Positions 34,436-45,294 of a stretch of DNA of 64,000 nucleotides are shown here, in pieces. Source of the DNA: Odiellus spinosus. Lineage: Eukaryota > Arthropoda > Arachnida > Opiliones > Phalangiidae. The DNA lies in the NCBI GenBank assembly GCA_963920705.1, contig OY987225.1, forward strand, positions 15,315,190 to 15,379,189, in the 5' to 3' direction. Each line of letters opens with the position of its first letter. Within the stretch, counting starts at the first letter, position 1. The notes under the pieces were generated by a model. The model made no database searches. It was not told where the DNA came from and saw only the letters and a list, made by a program, of their open reading frames with translations. The position numbers and the translations under genes are program-made.

Positions 34436-35070
34436 GTAGAAAACCTTAGCGTTAAATGAATAATTTGTCCGTTTTATACAAGTATGTTTTGTTTAATATG
34501 AAATAAAAATTAAAGATACTACTCCAGTATCTTCTAATTGGTATGATTTCTCTATTTATTTTTCGAGTTTCTTATACACCAAAGACTATTCAAGTAAGCT
34601 ATATAGTCTTTGCACGGCCCCTGTAAAGCTAGCAAAAGCCTACTGCATGAATGCTTGACAAGTGGAACACTTCTACAGGCGTTTTCGAGGATTTCGAGGC
34701 ATAGTAGACCAAAAATATACGAATTTCATTTTGCCGCCAGCACTATACCCGTGGCAGTTACAAAATAATTCTTTCCTAATATTTTCCTAACATAATTATG
34801 AATCTAAAATAATAACCGTTCAAGATTTTCGTGTGGGGGAAGGCTTTCATATCCGGCACGGAAGTCATAGATTCTTCCTATTCTTTACATTATGGAAGAA
34901 ACCTTCCATTCGTTGTAATTCCCAAAATTTACAGTTGTGAGCTCGAATTTTACGTTTAAATTATCCCCCAACTACCCTATTTTAATCATAAAATACGTAT
35001 TTTTCATAAAAGAGACCAAAATTTTTAACATTACGTGTACCCAGACTCTTATGGGGAGTTGCTGTTGTTC

Positions 35071-35456
35071 AAAGTTGTACGTGTAGCCATGTATACAATA
35101 TAGCGCTTCGATTATAATGGTAATATCAATTCAAGATAAACCCACGACAGTGCATTTCATATGACCATATGTACATTAAATATTCTACTGCTGTCCCAAA
35201 CCCGAGTAAAATAACCCTGTGGAAATGACGTCATACGGAGAACCACACTATTTGTACAGCGACAAAGAAGAAGTCGCCATCAAGGCGATAATTATTGAAC
35301 TAACTGTCAGGGTAAAAGCTTGCGGAGTATATTTATAAACATAAAAATATGAATGTAAATCGGCAATTCGCGTTGTAAAGTTATTTTTTGGTAATTTATA
35401 AATATCTTCTAAACTACAATATTTGGGTATAGTTCTCTTTTAGCAACTATTAAAGG
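35071..35456. other. No gene recognised
   Basis: Unique-looking spacer. A GGAAATGACGTCATACGG word near 35221 resembles one at 12393, without wider homology seen. Confidence 0.4.
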
Positions 35457-35690
35457 GAGAATGCCACCTAATTACAAGTGATTTTTTATCGATTCCTTAT
35501 CGTTTAAATAGGCCTAATCCACCGATAAAAAGTTTACAATACAAATATTGAACTAGAAATAAATTTAAAACTTAACCGGAAAATAGGCTTAGCGGGATTA
35601 ATGGAGATCCTGAATTGCGTCTGTGTAAGGTCTAGCGAATAATGAGCAAAGGCCCGTCGTTCACTCGAGATCTCCACGAGACTTACAGCT
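35457..35690. mobile_element. Family B element, copy 3 (left half)
   Basis: Starts GGGAGAATGCCACCTAATTA and follows the left arm and centre of copy 1 closely up to CTCCACGAGACTTACA, where it breaks off. The right arm is absent. Confidence 0.75.
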
Positions 35691-37118
35691 TTGACTGTAC
35701 AAACTTGACCCCAAAAAACGCGTCATCACGGTACGGTGATGACATAGCCTGTTTCTTTTAGTAGACGCTAGAGTCATGTCCTGGATTTATCGATTCTTGG
35801 ACCATGATTGGACCGAATCAAAAACCGCCAAAGTCAGGGTTTTTTGTACAATCCTGCGAAAATGGGAAACAGCGCAAATAAAACTGCGCAAAAAAGCGCA
35901 ATTAAAACCGTGCAGAGAAAACTACGCAAATGAAAACTTCGCAGACCCAGACCCAACGAAAAGGGGTGCATCCTTATTCACCGGTAATCCGTGATGTGAA
36001 AGCTGAGGTGCTCTAGTGAAGCTCTATTCTGAACTACGTCGATACCATATCGGCTTTTATATACAACTATCAATAAAGTAGATATAAAAAATTGGTTAAA
36101 ACTCAGTCTACTAGGATCAAATATATTTTCCCCACTTGACATAAAGTAACCAAACCCAACCTAGCCTAATACACATGTAAAACAAAATAAAAAGTTCGAT
36201 TTATGATAAACAAACCATATATGATTTGCATTTCTTCATTTTACGTTTTTGTTTAATTTCATTTTAACTCCTTCTGTAGGTGACTGCAACATGCATTCTA
36301 ATATGAACGGGCTTAGTAGTTTAACTAAATCACTCCTCATTTTTTTATTACATTGCAAACATCGGTCGTGATATTCTATACAAGAAAATCAATTCTGATT
36401 AAATAAAACACAATTATCCTCAGCCAGTCTACACTAACTCTTATGCGCATATTTCGATTGTATTTACAACATAGTAACACCAGACATACTAGTGATGTCA
36501 TACAATATAATACATTTTACCCAATCGGTCTATACTAATCTTGTGTTTACATATCCACTGCATTGTATAATATTTCACAACTGACGCTAGTTCGTACCCA
36601 AAGTTCGACCTAGCGTCTAGCTGAGACCTTGAATATTATCCGGAGTGAGAATGAAGCCGATTTCACCCCCCCCCCCCCCTGTAACTGAAAACTATAGCTC
36701 ATATTCCAACAAGTAGTATATTGTTTGAAAGGCCACATGGCATAACGCCGCTGATCTGGAATGAGTTGGATTTCTTAACTTAGCAGTCAAAGATAGCTGT
36801 ATTATTCTCGTACTTATTTTTCTTCGCGCAGACCTTGAACCATTTTGATTAATTACTTCCCCTAACCAAGACCATAAGGGGGGGACTTGACACTGAACGG
36901 TGGTCTATGATTAGTTAATCTAAGTTATTGGTAATTTATATTTTAAGCGCGACACGAAAATTGCGGTGAACAGACACACAAACCCGCGAGCCATAGATAC
37001 ACAAAACATTTTCGATTGCAAAACCAATCCGTGAAATAAAGTTCACTTGAAAGGGAGAAAAAAATTAAAATTCAATAGTGGAGTAATAATGATGACAGGA
37101 ATAGAACGGGTCGCTCGA
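35691..37118. other. No gene recognised; C-run
   Basis: Contains a short stretch of GCGCAAAT words (35868-35945) resembling family H phrases and a 14-base C-run near 36667-36680. No coding motif. Confidence 0.45.
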
Positions 37119-37708
37119 GGCGCCCACTAGTGGGTGAAATAACTAGGGGTTAGAATGTCAGTTTCGGTTCCCCTTACATCATTGCCATTGTTTCAAGTTT
37201 TCAAATCAATATTGAGATCTTTTCTTGGTTAGTTAAATAATAGTAGCAAAATTTTGGCCTGGTTCTCGTGAGTAGATTTGGATAATCATATATCCTAAAT
37301 ATACTGTATATTTAATTAGTAACTAAACAAGGGGAGACATTGTGTATATCGTATCTGTAAGAGTCTCGAAAGATCAAAATTAAATATATAAATGTCCCAG
37401 AAATATCTAGCTGTTGATTCAATTCTTTATTTTCCAGCGCCGAAACCAACTGCGGAATATGAGAAATGTTCGCGATGGCTACAAACAATTAATTTAATGT
37501 TAAAAAGCATCATTGTGTCTATAATAGGAAATTTGAGGGTTGTTTTGGGCGTGTTTATGATTAAAAGTTAATTCTGAAGTGAAAAAGTCTGGCAGATGGC
37601 GCGTTATATCGACTCAAATAGAATGTCAGAATCTTGTAACTTTGTAATTATCTTCTGGAACCATCGTCAACTTTTTATCCCCAAAATATTTCACCTACTA
37701 GTGGGCGT
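37119..37708. mobile_element. Inverted-repeat element, ~590 bp
   Basis: The left end GGCGCCCACTAGTGGGTGAA faces the right end TTCACCTACTAGTGGGCG. The first end is itself partly palindromic (CCCACTAGTGGG). The word CTCG lies at both outer flanks, a possible short target duplication. No coding motif in the interior. Confidence 0.55.
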
Positions 37709-38559
37709 CTCGGTTTTATGCAAAAGAGGCCATTATTTTCTCCATGATAGTAGTCTACCGCATGAAGTTATTGAAATCATCTAGTCCTAAACAAACTTGC
37801 TAAGCAACGTTGTGAACTGCTAATTTTTTTTGTTTTTCTAACTTTTCAAGTATTTGCAATTGTAGTTATCCCAAAGTGTTGATTTGAATTAAAATATCCC
37901 TTACGCTTTTTTGTATTGATTAATTGAAATGACCGTATTGACCTTGGTAATTTGACTTCAAAACAAGAATATGCTTATTGATCCAACTTCTGAATAGCTT
38001 TTTACGTATCTTTTAATAGAAAATCATATTTACTGTAAATTAAGTCTTTGCTAGATTTTGTATAAAAATTGTTTTTAAACGGTTTCGATTTTTAAAGTAG
38101 ATAGCGCTGTCACCCTCAAATATTTCCCGATCGATTAGACTTCGCATAATACTCGTGCTAGAAGACGTAAAAATTATATTCGAATCGATTATTTTGCCAA
38201 CTTCAATTTCAATAGAAGAGGATGCTAAATTCCAAAAAATTGTCTATAGACATATGATACTTAAAAAAATAGTCTACCATTATATTGGGTGCAATAAGAA
38301 ACAACAAAAAAAGTTAATTACGTCACTGTGAGAAAGGTTAAGGGGTATACTTAAGAGTGTTATACACTTTAGCCTAGTTGTTACTGTAAAAAGATAACTC
38401 TCGTGTGTAATTATTAAAGACATCAATTAACTCTCGTGTGTAATTATTAAAGACATCAATTAAAATGTTTACCTGAAGAATAAATAATCTGGTTCACCGA
38501 TTTATTGAAAATTTAAGCAACTTAAATTTTGAAGAGAAGGAGTATTTTCAAAATATTTG
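37709..38559. other. No gene recognised; 33-bp tandem duplication
   Basis: A perfect 33-bp unit (TAACTCTCGTGTGTAATT...) occurs twice in tandem at 38395-38460. Otherwise AT-rich with no motif. Confidence 0.5.
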
Positions 38560-39006
38560 CTTCTCGACCATTGGACAGAATTCCATTGGACAGAATCCCA
38601 TTGGGCAGAATCCCATTCGATCCACAATCCCATTCAACCGATACGTTTTCGTAAACCAGAATCCCATTCGACCGAATCCCATTCGACCGTCAATCCCATT
38701 CGACCGACGTTCACAATCAGAAGTCCATTAACACATTCTAACCTAACCTAACCTAACCTAACCTAACCTAACCATTATCGGCTTAAATTCATCGGGACGC
38801 CCTTTTTGGTTTCGGCCCAATGGGAAATTCGGTCTATGGGGGATTCGGTTCAGCGGGATTCGGTTCAGCGGGATTTCGGTTCAATGGGAATTCGGTGCAT
38901 TGGGCTCGGTCGGCCAAGATTCGGTTGATTGGGACTATTTATTTTTTATTTCGGACCAATGGGAATTCGGTCCAATAGGATTCTATTCAATGGGTATATA
39001 CCAAAT
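38560..39006. mobile_element. Family I element, copy 1 (GACCGAATCCCATT arms, CCTAA core)
   Basis: The left arm (38560-38710) repeats CCCATTCGACCGAATCCC-type phrases and the right arm (38810-39000) repeats the inverted sense, TTCGGTTCAATGGGAATT. The core at 38738-38773 is a run of about seven CTAAC units. The right end reads AATGGGTATATACC. Shorter family I stretches lie at 50443-50590, 54340-54460 and 63360-63495. Confidence 0.7.
38738..38773. repeat. (CCTAA)7 telomere-like run
   Basis: Seven units matching the C-rich strand of the arthropod (TTAGG)n telomere repeat. It is interstitial and bracketed by inverted minisatellite arms, so it is not a chromosome end. Confidence 0.9.
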
Positions 39007-39395
39007 ATTTGACCGACACATTTCATTGGTCTTGGTATAAAAATCTTTATCGCTTAAAAAAAAATTTTTTTTATTGTAAATTCACGAGAATCAAACTATA
39101 CTATATAAAACCACAAATAAAGCATGATTTACCTGTGATAAAACTTAATTTGAAACAGTTCTAATAAGTGTTTTTGAAAATTTTCAGAACATATTCCATT
39201 ACCATTAGGGAAGATAATATTAACATAATTGTTGATTAATTATTGAAGGTTTTATGTATGAAAGTATCGTATGCCCATGTGAATATTCCTTAAAGGGAGG
39301 GTGAAGGGAATTATTTAGTGTATTTTTTATAGATTTATTATTAAAAATAAACCTTGTTCGCGTATTAAGATTCGGGAAATGTCTTTGAATTTTAC

Positions 39396-39396
<1 letters not shown>

Positions 39397-39432
<36 letters not shown>
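39397..39432. repeat. Poly-A tract (~36)
   Basis: An uninterrupted A-run just left of the family K element. No upstream retroposon gene was found to account for it. Confidence 0.9.
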
Positions 39433-39434
<2 letters not shown>

Positions 39435-39446
39435 GGTAAGATTTAC

Positions 39447-40330
39447 ATTTTGGTATTCAATTACAAGGAGAACCTCCGACTAATCAAGAATCCCCCACCT
39501 TTCGGAATTGATTCACATTGATTCCTCGTGATTCCGAATTGATTCGCGTGATTCCTAATTGATTCGTGATTCACATTGATTCGCGAGATTCTATATTGAT
39601 TCGCGTGATTCTATTTAATACACGTGATTCCGAATTGATTCGATGATTCCGAATTGATTATATTTAGTTTGTACACCTGATTTCAAGAGTGGTTTGCCCC
39701 TCAATATATCGTCACGCGTTTCTTGCTGTTCATAAGCTCATCATGGCTACGTTCAGTAACTCTCAACGGGAAGAATCCGTTGTTTTTAGAAAATAAGTTT
39801 CAGTTGAGTATTTTTGGCAACATTACGTCGTAAGTTGTGGAACGAATTTCTTGATACTTTGTAAAAAGGCGGTTTCAACCTCGTGGCAAAGGCTTAAAGA
39901 ATTATGGCTACTTGGGATCGAATCTAACCAAAAATATAGCCTTTCGTCATCACTGATTTAAAATAACTTATCAAAATATGTTATAATGTAATCCCACTTA
40001 AATATATTTAAATTTCAGGACTCTCCGTCAATCCTACGTCATCATTCCGTTGCTCAATGAAACCGAAAATGCAAAAATACCGTGCAATGAAAAATCGGTC
40101 TGCTATGAGTTCAGCGTTGAGTCCGTTGAGTGTTAATTATTGAACGTAGCCCATATCTCCTTTTGAGATTGTACTACGGAATAATGCTAAGTTGAATATT
40201 CATGATGTACGAATAGGTTCATAGAACAATATTTAGCGCGCTTCAAAGAGTGTGTCGCGGGGATTTTACTAACCGAAGGTGGGGCGTCTTTTGATTAGTC
40301 AGAGCTTCTCCTTTTAAAATTTCAATGACA
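39447..40330. mobile_element. Family K element, copy 1, with nested hairpin element L
   Basis: The left end (ATTACAAGGAGAACCTCCGA, CTAATCAAGAATCCCCCACC) faces the right end (GGTGGGGCGTCTTTTGATTA, GTCAGAGCTTCTCC). The same termini are found at 42431-42655. At 39500-39660 lies a minisatellite of TTGATTCGCGTGATTCCGAA-like units. A second hairpin (L) is nested at 39744-40153. Confidence 0.6.
39744..40153. mobile_element. Hairpin element L nested in K
   Basis: The left end GGCTACGTTCAGTAACTC and right end (inverted) GGCTACGTTCAATAATTA form a terminal inverted repeat that continues to CTCAACGG on both sides. CAT lies on both outer flanks, a possible 3-bp target duplication. Confidence 0.55.
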
Positions 40331-40639
40331 GAATCGGAAGGTTTCAGATTTTTTCTGCTATTCAGAGTCATTACCTGAATAATTTATTACTCAAACACGT
40401 CTTATTTTTAGACGCAGAATCATAAAAAAAATATTTTCTTTTTTTCAACCTCCCAAACGATTTCTTGGTTGAATAGGGCATATAAAGATACATTTTAAAG
40501 TTTCTTGTACATTTTCAGTACCATTTTAAGAGGGAGGATGGGGTGAACGTATCAAATTACTTTATTTCATAATTTAAAGAATGTCAAGATTTGTGTACTT
40601 TTATATGGGAGCCTAAATCACTAGACGTAAATAAAGATT

Positions 40640-41446
40640 AGTTTAAAGCCGCGAGTTTGCCATAAAAAATTGCGTTTCAATACTGGTGTTCGAGAGGGTC
40701 TACCCCCATTTCGCCCAATTTATTTTCGCCCAATTTCATTTCGCCCAATTCCCATTTCGCACAATTTCATTTCGCCCAATTCCCATTTCGCCCAATTTCT
40801 TTTCGCCCAAATCCCATTTCGCCCAACCCCATTTGGCCCAATTTCTTTTCGCCCAATTCCCGTTGGCCCAATTCCCATTTGGCCCAATTCCCATTTGGCC
40901 TAATGTCTTCTCGCCCAATCTCGTTTCGCCCAATCTCGTTTCGCCCAATTTTGATTTGGACCAATCTCATTTTGCCCAAGTCACATTTTTCCACTTTTTT
41001 TCCCCCAACCTAACCTAACCTAACCTAAATTAAATAAAAGTCACTTTTTTGGCCTACTAAGACTTTAAATTTTAAAAGGTTTAAGCTTTAATCGTTTTAG
41101 GCGAAAAGGGAAGAGAAATTTTTGGTTTGGGCGAAATGGGAATAGATAATTCTAGGCTAACTGATAAAACGATTGGGCAAATTGGGATTGGGCGAATTGA
41201 GAAAAGGAATTTTTAGTTTGGGCAAAATGGGAAGAGATAATTTAGGGCCAAATGATAAAGCGATTGGGCAAAGTAGGATTGGGCGAAATGGGAATAGATA
41301 ATTTTGGGCAAAAAATGCCTTGGGCGAAATGGGAATAGATCATTTTGGGCGAAATATTTTGGGCGAAATGGGTACATACCTTCGAGAGGAGTTTAAAGCC
41401 GCGAGTTTGCCATAAAAAATTGCGTTTCAATACTGGTGTTCGAGAA
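40640..41446. repeat. ~55-bp direct repeats flanking the family G copy 2
   Basis: Segment 40640-40695 (AGTTTAAAGCCGCGAGTTTG ... GTGTTCGAGA) recurs exactly at 41390-41445, immediately outside both ends of the G element. TTCGAGAGG also occurs at the element's right boundary. Such long flanking repeats are far above the usual 2-10 bp target duplication. Confidence 0.85.
40697..41380. mobile_element. Family G element, copy 2
   Basis: The left arm (40700-40985) repeats CCCAATTCCCATTTCGCC and the right arm (41100-41372) repeats TTGGGCGAAATGGGAAT. The core near 41008-41030 is CCTAA-rich. The ends GGTCTACCCCC and, inverted, GGTATGTACCC match copy 1 at 9133-9811. The long frames on both strands are products of the repeats, not genes. 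Confidence 0.8.
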
Positions 41447-41587
41447 GAGTTTACATCGATACTTTTCACCAATGAAGTTTAACTTTTTGGATCAAAAGGC
41501 AATTTCGAACGTTCAGATTATTGATCATAATATTACCTTTTCGAAACTTTATTAATAAATTGCCCGTCAGTATAAAAGTCAGCATAA

Positions 41588-41928
41588 ACGAATTCAAAAT
41601 TGAGGAGGAACTTGCAGGGACAGCGGGCCATTGGGGTACACTCTTAACGCGCCGATCTGTTAAGAGATGTAGCTTTCGTAGTTCCCATTCTGATTCTATT
41701 CTGATTATCTAAGCTATGACGATAGAGACAAACTAGGCGGTAGCCCCTCTCCTCGTGCTTCGAGACTCGAAGCGTTTTCCATAGCAACGGGTGTAATACG
41801 TGGATAGGTACAAGAGCGAGAGATACTTAGGCGCAGGCGCGCCATCATAATTAATCATTAAATTTGTACCCCAATGGCCGTAGCCCGGAAGGTGGTTTAT
41901 GAGTATCAAAATTTCGAATTCTTCAATT
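41588..41928 (-). mobile_element. Family A element, copy 3
   Basis: Reverse-orientation copy. It starts CGAATTCAAAATTGAGG and ends TTTCGAATTCTTCAATTGG, with the CGCCGATCTGTTAAGAGATG and CCCCAATGGCCGTAG blocks in the order expected. It is uninterrupted, so it marks the empty site for family B in copy 1. Confidence 0.8.
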
Positions 41929-42430
41929 GGTTTGGTGATACTTTCAAACAGGTTGAATCGTAGCATTTTCGCCGAGTGATTTGAGGACGTTCTTTGAAAA
42001 TTTTACAGTTTATGTTCGAACTGTATTAAGGTTTTTTTTGAAGACAAAATTATATGGAATATAATCTAAAAAGCTTTCTTAACACATGCAAATTATCTGA
42101 GCGTTAACTCCCATAGTAAACCATGAATCAGCGACATATATAGCAAAGATTAAATTTTTACCTTATGTTTTAAAAGAATCTGGGTGCTCTATTCGCTTTA
42201 AGGTGGCTTATCAAGTATTTGAATATGGTGATTTAAACTCCATAGTTTCAAAAAAATAAAAACCAGGAGATCTAATCGACATTTGGTACGTATAATAGAA
42301 AAAGAGATACTGTACATAGCTTTGTTTTGAGTCGAATAACGGAACATAGTTAAGTAATTTTTTTTATTGATTCTTCTTCTAAAAATAAGACACTTTGCGT
42401 AGTAAAACGTTCGGAAGAAACCTTTTGATT

Positions 42431-42655
42431 TAGGCATTCAATTAAAAGAGAACCTCCCCCCTTTGGCTTAATAAAATACCCGCCATGGCACACTCTTTGA
42501 ATAGCGAAAAATTTTGTTCTTTATTTTCAAACGCACAATCACGCGTACAACAACTCCTGTCGCAGGTATTTTACTTCTGGTTAAAGGGGGGTCATCTTTC
42601 GACTAATCGGAGGTTGAGCTTTTATTTGAATGCCATAATCTGAATCTTTTCATAA
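42431..42655. mobile_element. Family K element, copy 2 (short)
   Basis: GGCATTCAATTAAAAGAGAA and CCTCCCCCCTTTGG on the left face CGACTAATCGGAGGTTGAGC and TTTTATTTGAATGCC on the right. It keeps the ends of copy 1 but has only about 110 bp of interior. Confidence 0.6.
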
Positions 42656-42747
42656 ATTTCTTCGCTACCAAACGAATGTCTCAGGAAGACCTCGCCTTAA
42701 AGACGGGCATTTGCTCATAGGTCGCTGATCCATGAATGTGAACAAAT

Positions 42748-43936
42748 TGGTATGTGCCTATTAGCGCAGTTCCTATTAGCGCAGTTCCCATTAGCGCAGT
42801 TCATATTAGCACAGTTTCCCATTAGCGCCATTCCCATTTGCGCCGTTCTCATTAGCGCGGTTCCCATTTGCGCCGTCCCCATTTGCGCAGTTTCCCATTG
42901 GCGCAATTTCCCATTAGCGCAATTCCCATAATCGCCGTTTCCCATTAGAGCCGTTTCCCACTAGCGCCGTTTCTCATTAGCGCCGTTTCCCAATAGCGCC
43001 GTTTCCCATTTGCGCAGTTTCCCTTTAGCGCACTTTCCCATTAGAGCAATTCCCATAAGCGCCGTTTCCCATTAGCGCCGTTTCTCATTTGCGCCATTTC
43101 CGATATGGAGATAAATGTTTTTTTTAATTAAGTTGCCGTGGTTCGGTAGCGGAATGATTAGCATAGACGGCTTCTAACCAGAAAATAGTGAGTTCGAGCC
43201 TACATACGTAAAATTATATTTTGTAGTTTTCGATTTATTTGTTTCGTGTAAATTTTAATAATAATTGTGGTTCATTTCAGTTTTAATTGTTGTTAGCAGT
43301 TTCATATAATGTAGGAAAAATTGGAAAAAAGACGAATTAGATTTTGTGGTCATTTTTGCGTACGTGCTTCTGTTAAGTTTTGCATGATTTTGCTGTTTTC
43401 CGTGTTGTGGGTCAGTTTTGTAAATTTTACGTCGGGTTCAATTACAGATTTAATTTTAATAGCGGTCAAGTTATTTTTTATGCTAAAATAAAAGACAAAG
43501 TGGTACTACTAAATTTCATATTTTCCATTTAGGTAATGCTCATTTGTTAATTCTCTTTTAGAAAACATCATTTTTGAACGTGATTCTGTGGTTTAGGTTA
43601 GGTCAGGTTAGGTTAGGTTAGTTTTTCTGAGACAATAAATGCTGAAACAGGCAACCCTTTAGAAGGTAGGGTTAAAAAAGTTTTAGGAAAGAGTGGATTG
43701 CGCGTCTAGGACTTAGCGGTTATTGGGAAACTGCGCTAATGGGAAACGGCGCTTATAGGAATTGCGCTAATGGGAAATTTCGCAAATGGGAAACTGCGCA
43801 TATGGGGACGGCGCTAATGGGAAACTGCGCTAATGGGAACGGCGCAAATGGGATTGGCGCTAATGGGAAACTGCGCAAATGAGAAATGCGCTAATGGGAA
43901 GTGCGCTAATAGGAACTGCGCTAATGGGCATAATTC
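42748..43936. mobile_element. Family H element (GCGC minisatellite arms, TTAGG core, tRNA-like insert)
   Basis: The left arm (42756-43100) is about 20 units of CCCATTAGCGCAGTTT or CGCCGTTTCCCATTAG. The right arm (43718-43932) is the inverted sense, GCGCTAATGGGAAACT. The ends TGTGCCTATTAGCGC and, inverted, TATGCCCATTAGCGC match. The interior holds a tRNA-like sequence at 43132-43207 and a GGTTAGGTCAGGTTAGG core at about 43588-43620. The minus-strand frame at 42715-42945 is only the repeat translated. Confidence 0.75.
43132..43207 (+). other. tRNA-Arg(TCT)-like sequence, degenerate
   Basis: An A-box-like stretch (GTGGTTCGGTAGCGG, 43138-43152), a CTTCTAA anticodon loop with anticodon TCT at 43173-43175 and a B-box (GAGTTCGAGCC, 43190-43200) come in the right order and near-normal spacing. 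The anticodon stem pairs at only two positions next to the loop and the acceptor stem is not convincing, so it is unlikely to be a working tRNA. It may serve or have served as a Pol III promoter inside element H, as in tRNA-derived SINEs. Confidence 0.5.
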
Positions 43937-44085
43937 AAGAGATTCAGAGTAAGTTTTAAATATATTTCTAAATTAATACTTGTTTATATATATTTTTTTA
44001 CTGGTGGAATATGCCTATTTAAACTAAAAGGAATATATAGAAAATCTCTTGTTGTTAGATTGCAATTTCCATTTAACACATCCTT
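43937..44085. mobile_element. Family B right-half fragment abutting H
   Basis: From AGATTCAGAGTAAGTTTTAA to GTTAGATTGCAATTTCC the sequence follows the right arm of family B with scattered changes. The family H element ends immediately at its left edge, so H may have inserted into a B copy whose left half is gone. Confidence 0.6.
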
Positions 44086-45294
44086 TTGCTCAAAACAAAT
44101 ATCTACATATTAAATATTGCAGTAATCATGTACGTTACAAATGATACATTTCTTATAAAATATTCAATTATAAAATCACTATATTCACAAATATTTCTAC
44201 AAAATTGAAAGAGAATGGTATTTGGGACAACTTCTGATATCCCCGTCTACGCGCATAATTATTTTGTTAGTTATAAAATCGTAGGAACAAAAGAAGTTTA
44301 TGCTTTTATATATATGCTACTATATAGTGGAAATATTCACACCCAAAGTACTCATAGTTTATGGTAACGTCCAATCATTCGCCTAGTTAAAAATTTTTGC
44401 AATGAACATGTGAAATACAGTATTTATTGCCTGATCCAAACGAGGTAGCGTCAAGTGTAATGGAGAGAGGATCTAGCGCTTTTCTTAGCGTTGGACAATT
44501 CCCTTCATTCAGTGTTTCATGTTTTTCATTAGTGAGTTTTACTTTGAGTTTTTGAGCAGTAGGCGATAAAAGTATATGTCGTGGAATTTACTGTTAAATA
44601 AAGTTGACTAGACACCAGAGGGTTTCGAATGTGGAACAGACGGTGGAGATAACTTGGCGATCAGTATGGTCAAAGGATGTTGACTTGAAAGTCAAGTACC
44701 GCCTGGAAAGCGCTAACAAGTTTGCTCCGATGTGATCAACGGACACACAGACAAACACACCAATATATCTAATGATAAACCTAACGTTTATATTGACGGA
44801 GAGATAATTATCTTATAGGCCCTAGAACAAAAAATAAATAAAAAAATGGATATTATAGCAGGGAATGCTGCGTCGACTGAATTGACATTACAGAACTGTG
44901 TGTTTATAGGACCAGATACTCTTTTCGCCACACAGGGTATGTCATTTTTGCTTACCGTTATAAAATACAATACCCATTATTCCCTAAGTGCCCCCTTTAG
45001 GGCCTCATCAGCACTCAGCAGTTTCAGTCCTACTACATAGTAATACAGGTTTCGCCTTTGAATATCGATTGAAGAATATTCGCAAAAGAAAAGGTAGGCT
45101 AAGATATTCATTATAGTTGCCATCTCTGCAAAATATCAAGCGGCCACGTTAAATCCTACGTGTTAAAACACGTATCCGGTTCCTTATTTTAGCCCCATGA
45201 ATCTAATTAAGATTTGGATACTAAGCCTTAGATTTTATAGCCATCAATTAGTTGAATAAATGATCCTAAGATGATGCCTCAATACTTCTTAGTA
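44086..45294. other. No gene confirmed; possible retroelement leader
   Basis: The stretch 44430-44860 has a TCAGTG initiator-like word, AATAAAG near 44596, a TTGGCGATCAG word near 44656 and an ATG at 44846 after an A-rich leader. This order would fit an LTR end, primer site and gag start, but the 64-codon frame that follows has no gag motif. No partner LTR was found. Confidence 0.3.

Larger units (their letters stand above)
31060..35070 (-). mobile_element. ISL2EU-like DNA transposon with ~1 kb foldback arms
   Basis: The outer ends are inverted repeats starting GAACAACAGCAACTCCCC. The left arm 31060-32116 and the right arm 34045-35070 are near-identical inverted copies, with a 37-bp deletion in the right arm near 34262. 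Between the arms lies the bulk of a transposase gene read leftward. Its 3' coding part lies in the left arm and is therefore duplicated, in inverted sense, in the right arm. ISL2EU/IS4EU elements are normally described with short terminal repeats, so the long arms are unusual. I could not confirm a target duplication: the flanks share only AAA on the two outsides. Confidence 0.7.

Noticed and set aside
38738..38773. A chromosome end or telomere
   Set aside because: Only seven CCTAA units, interstitial, with inverted arms on both sides.
40670..41018. Overlapping open frames on both strands (70-110 codons)
   Set aside because: They translate the family G phrase minisatellite; all frames stay open because the unit lacks stops.
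42715..42945. 76-codon minus-strand frame rich in Asn-Cys-Ala
   Set aside because: It is the family H repeat translated; no independent evidence of a gene.
44655..44720. tRNA-Ser-like anticodon arm (GTTGACTTGAAAGTCAAG)
   Set aside because: Only a hairpin matches; no A-box, B-box or acceptor stem.
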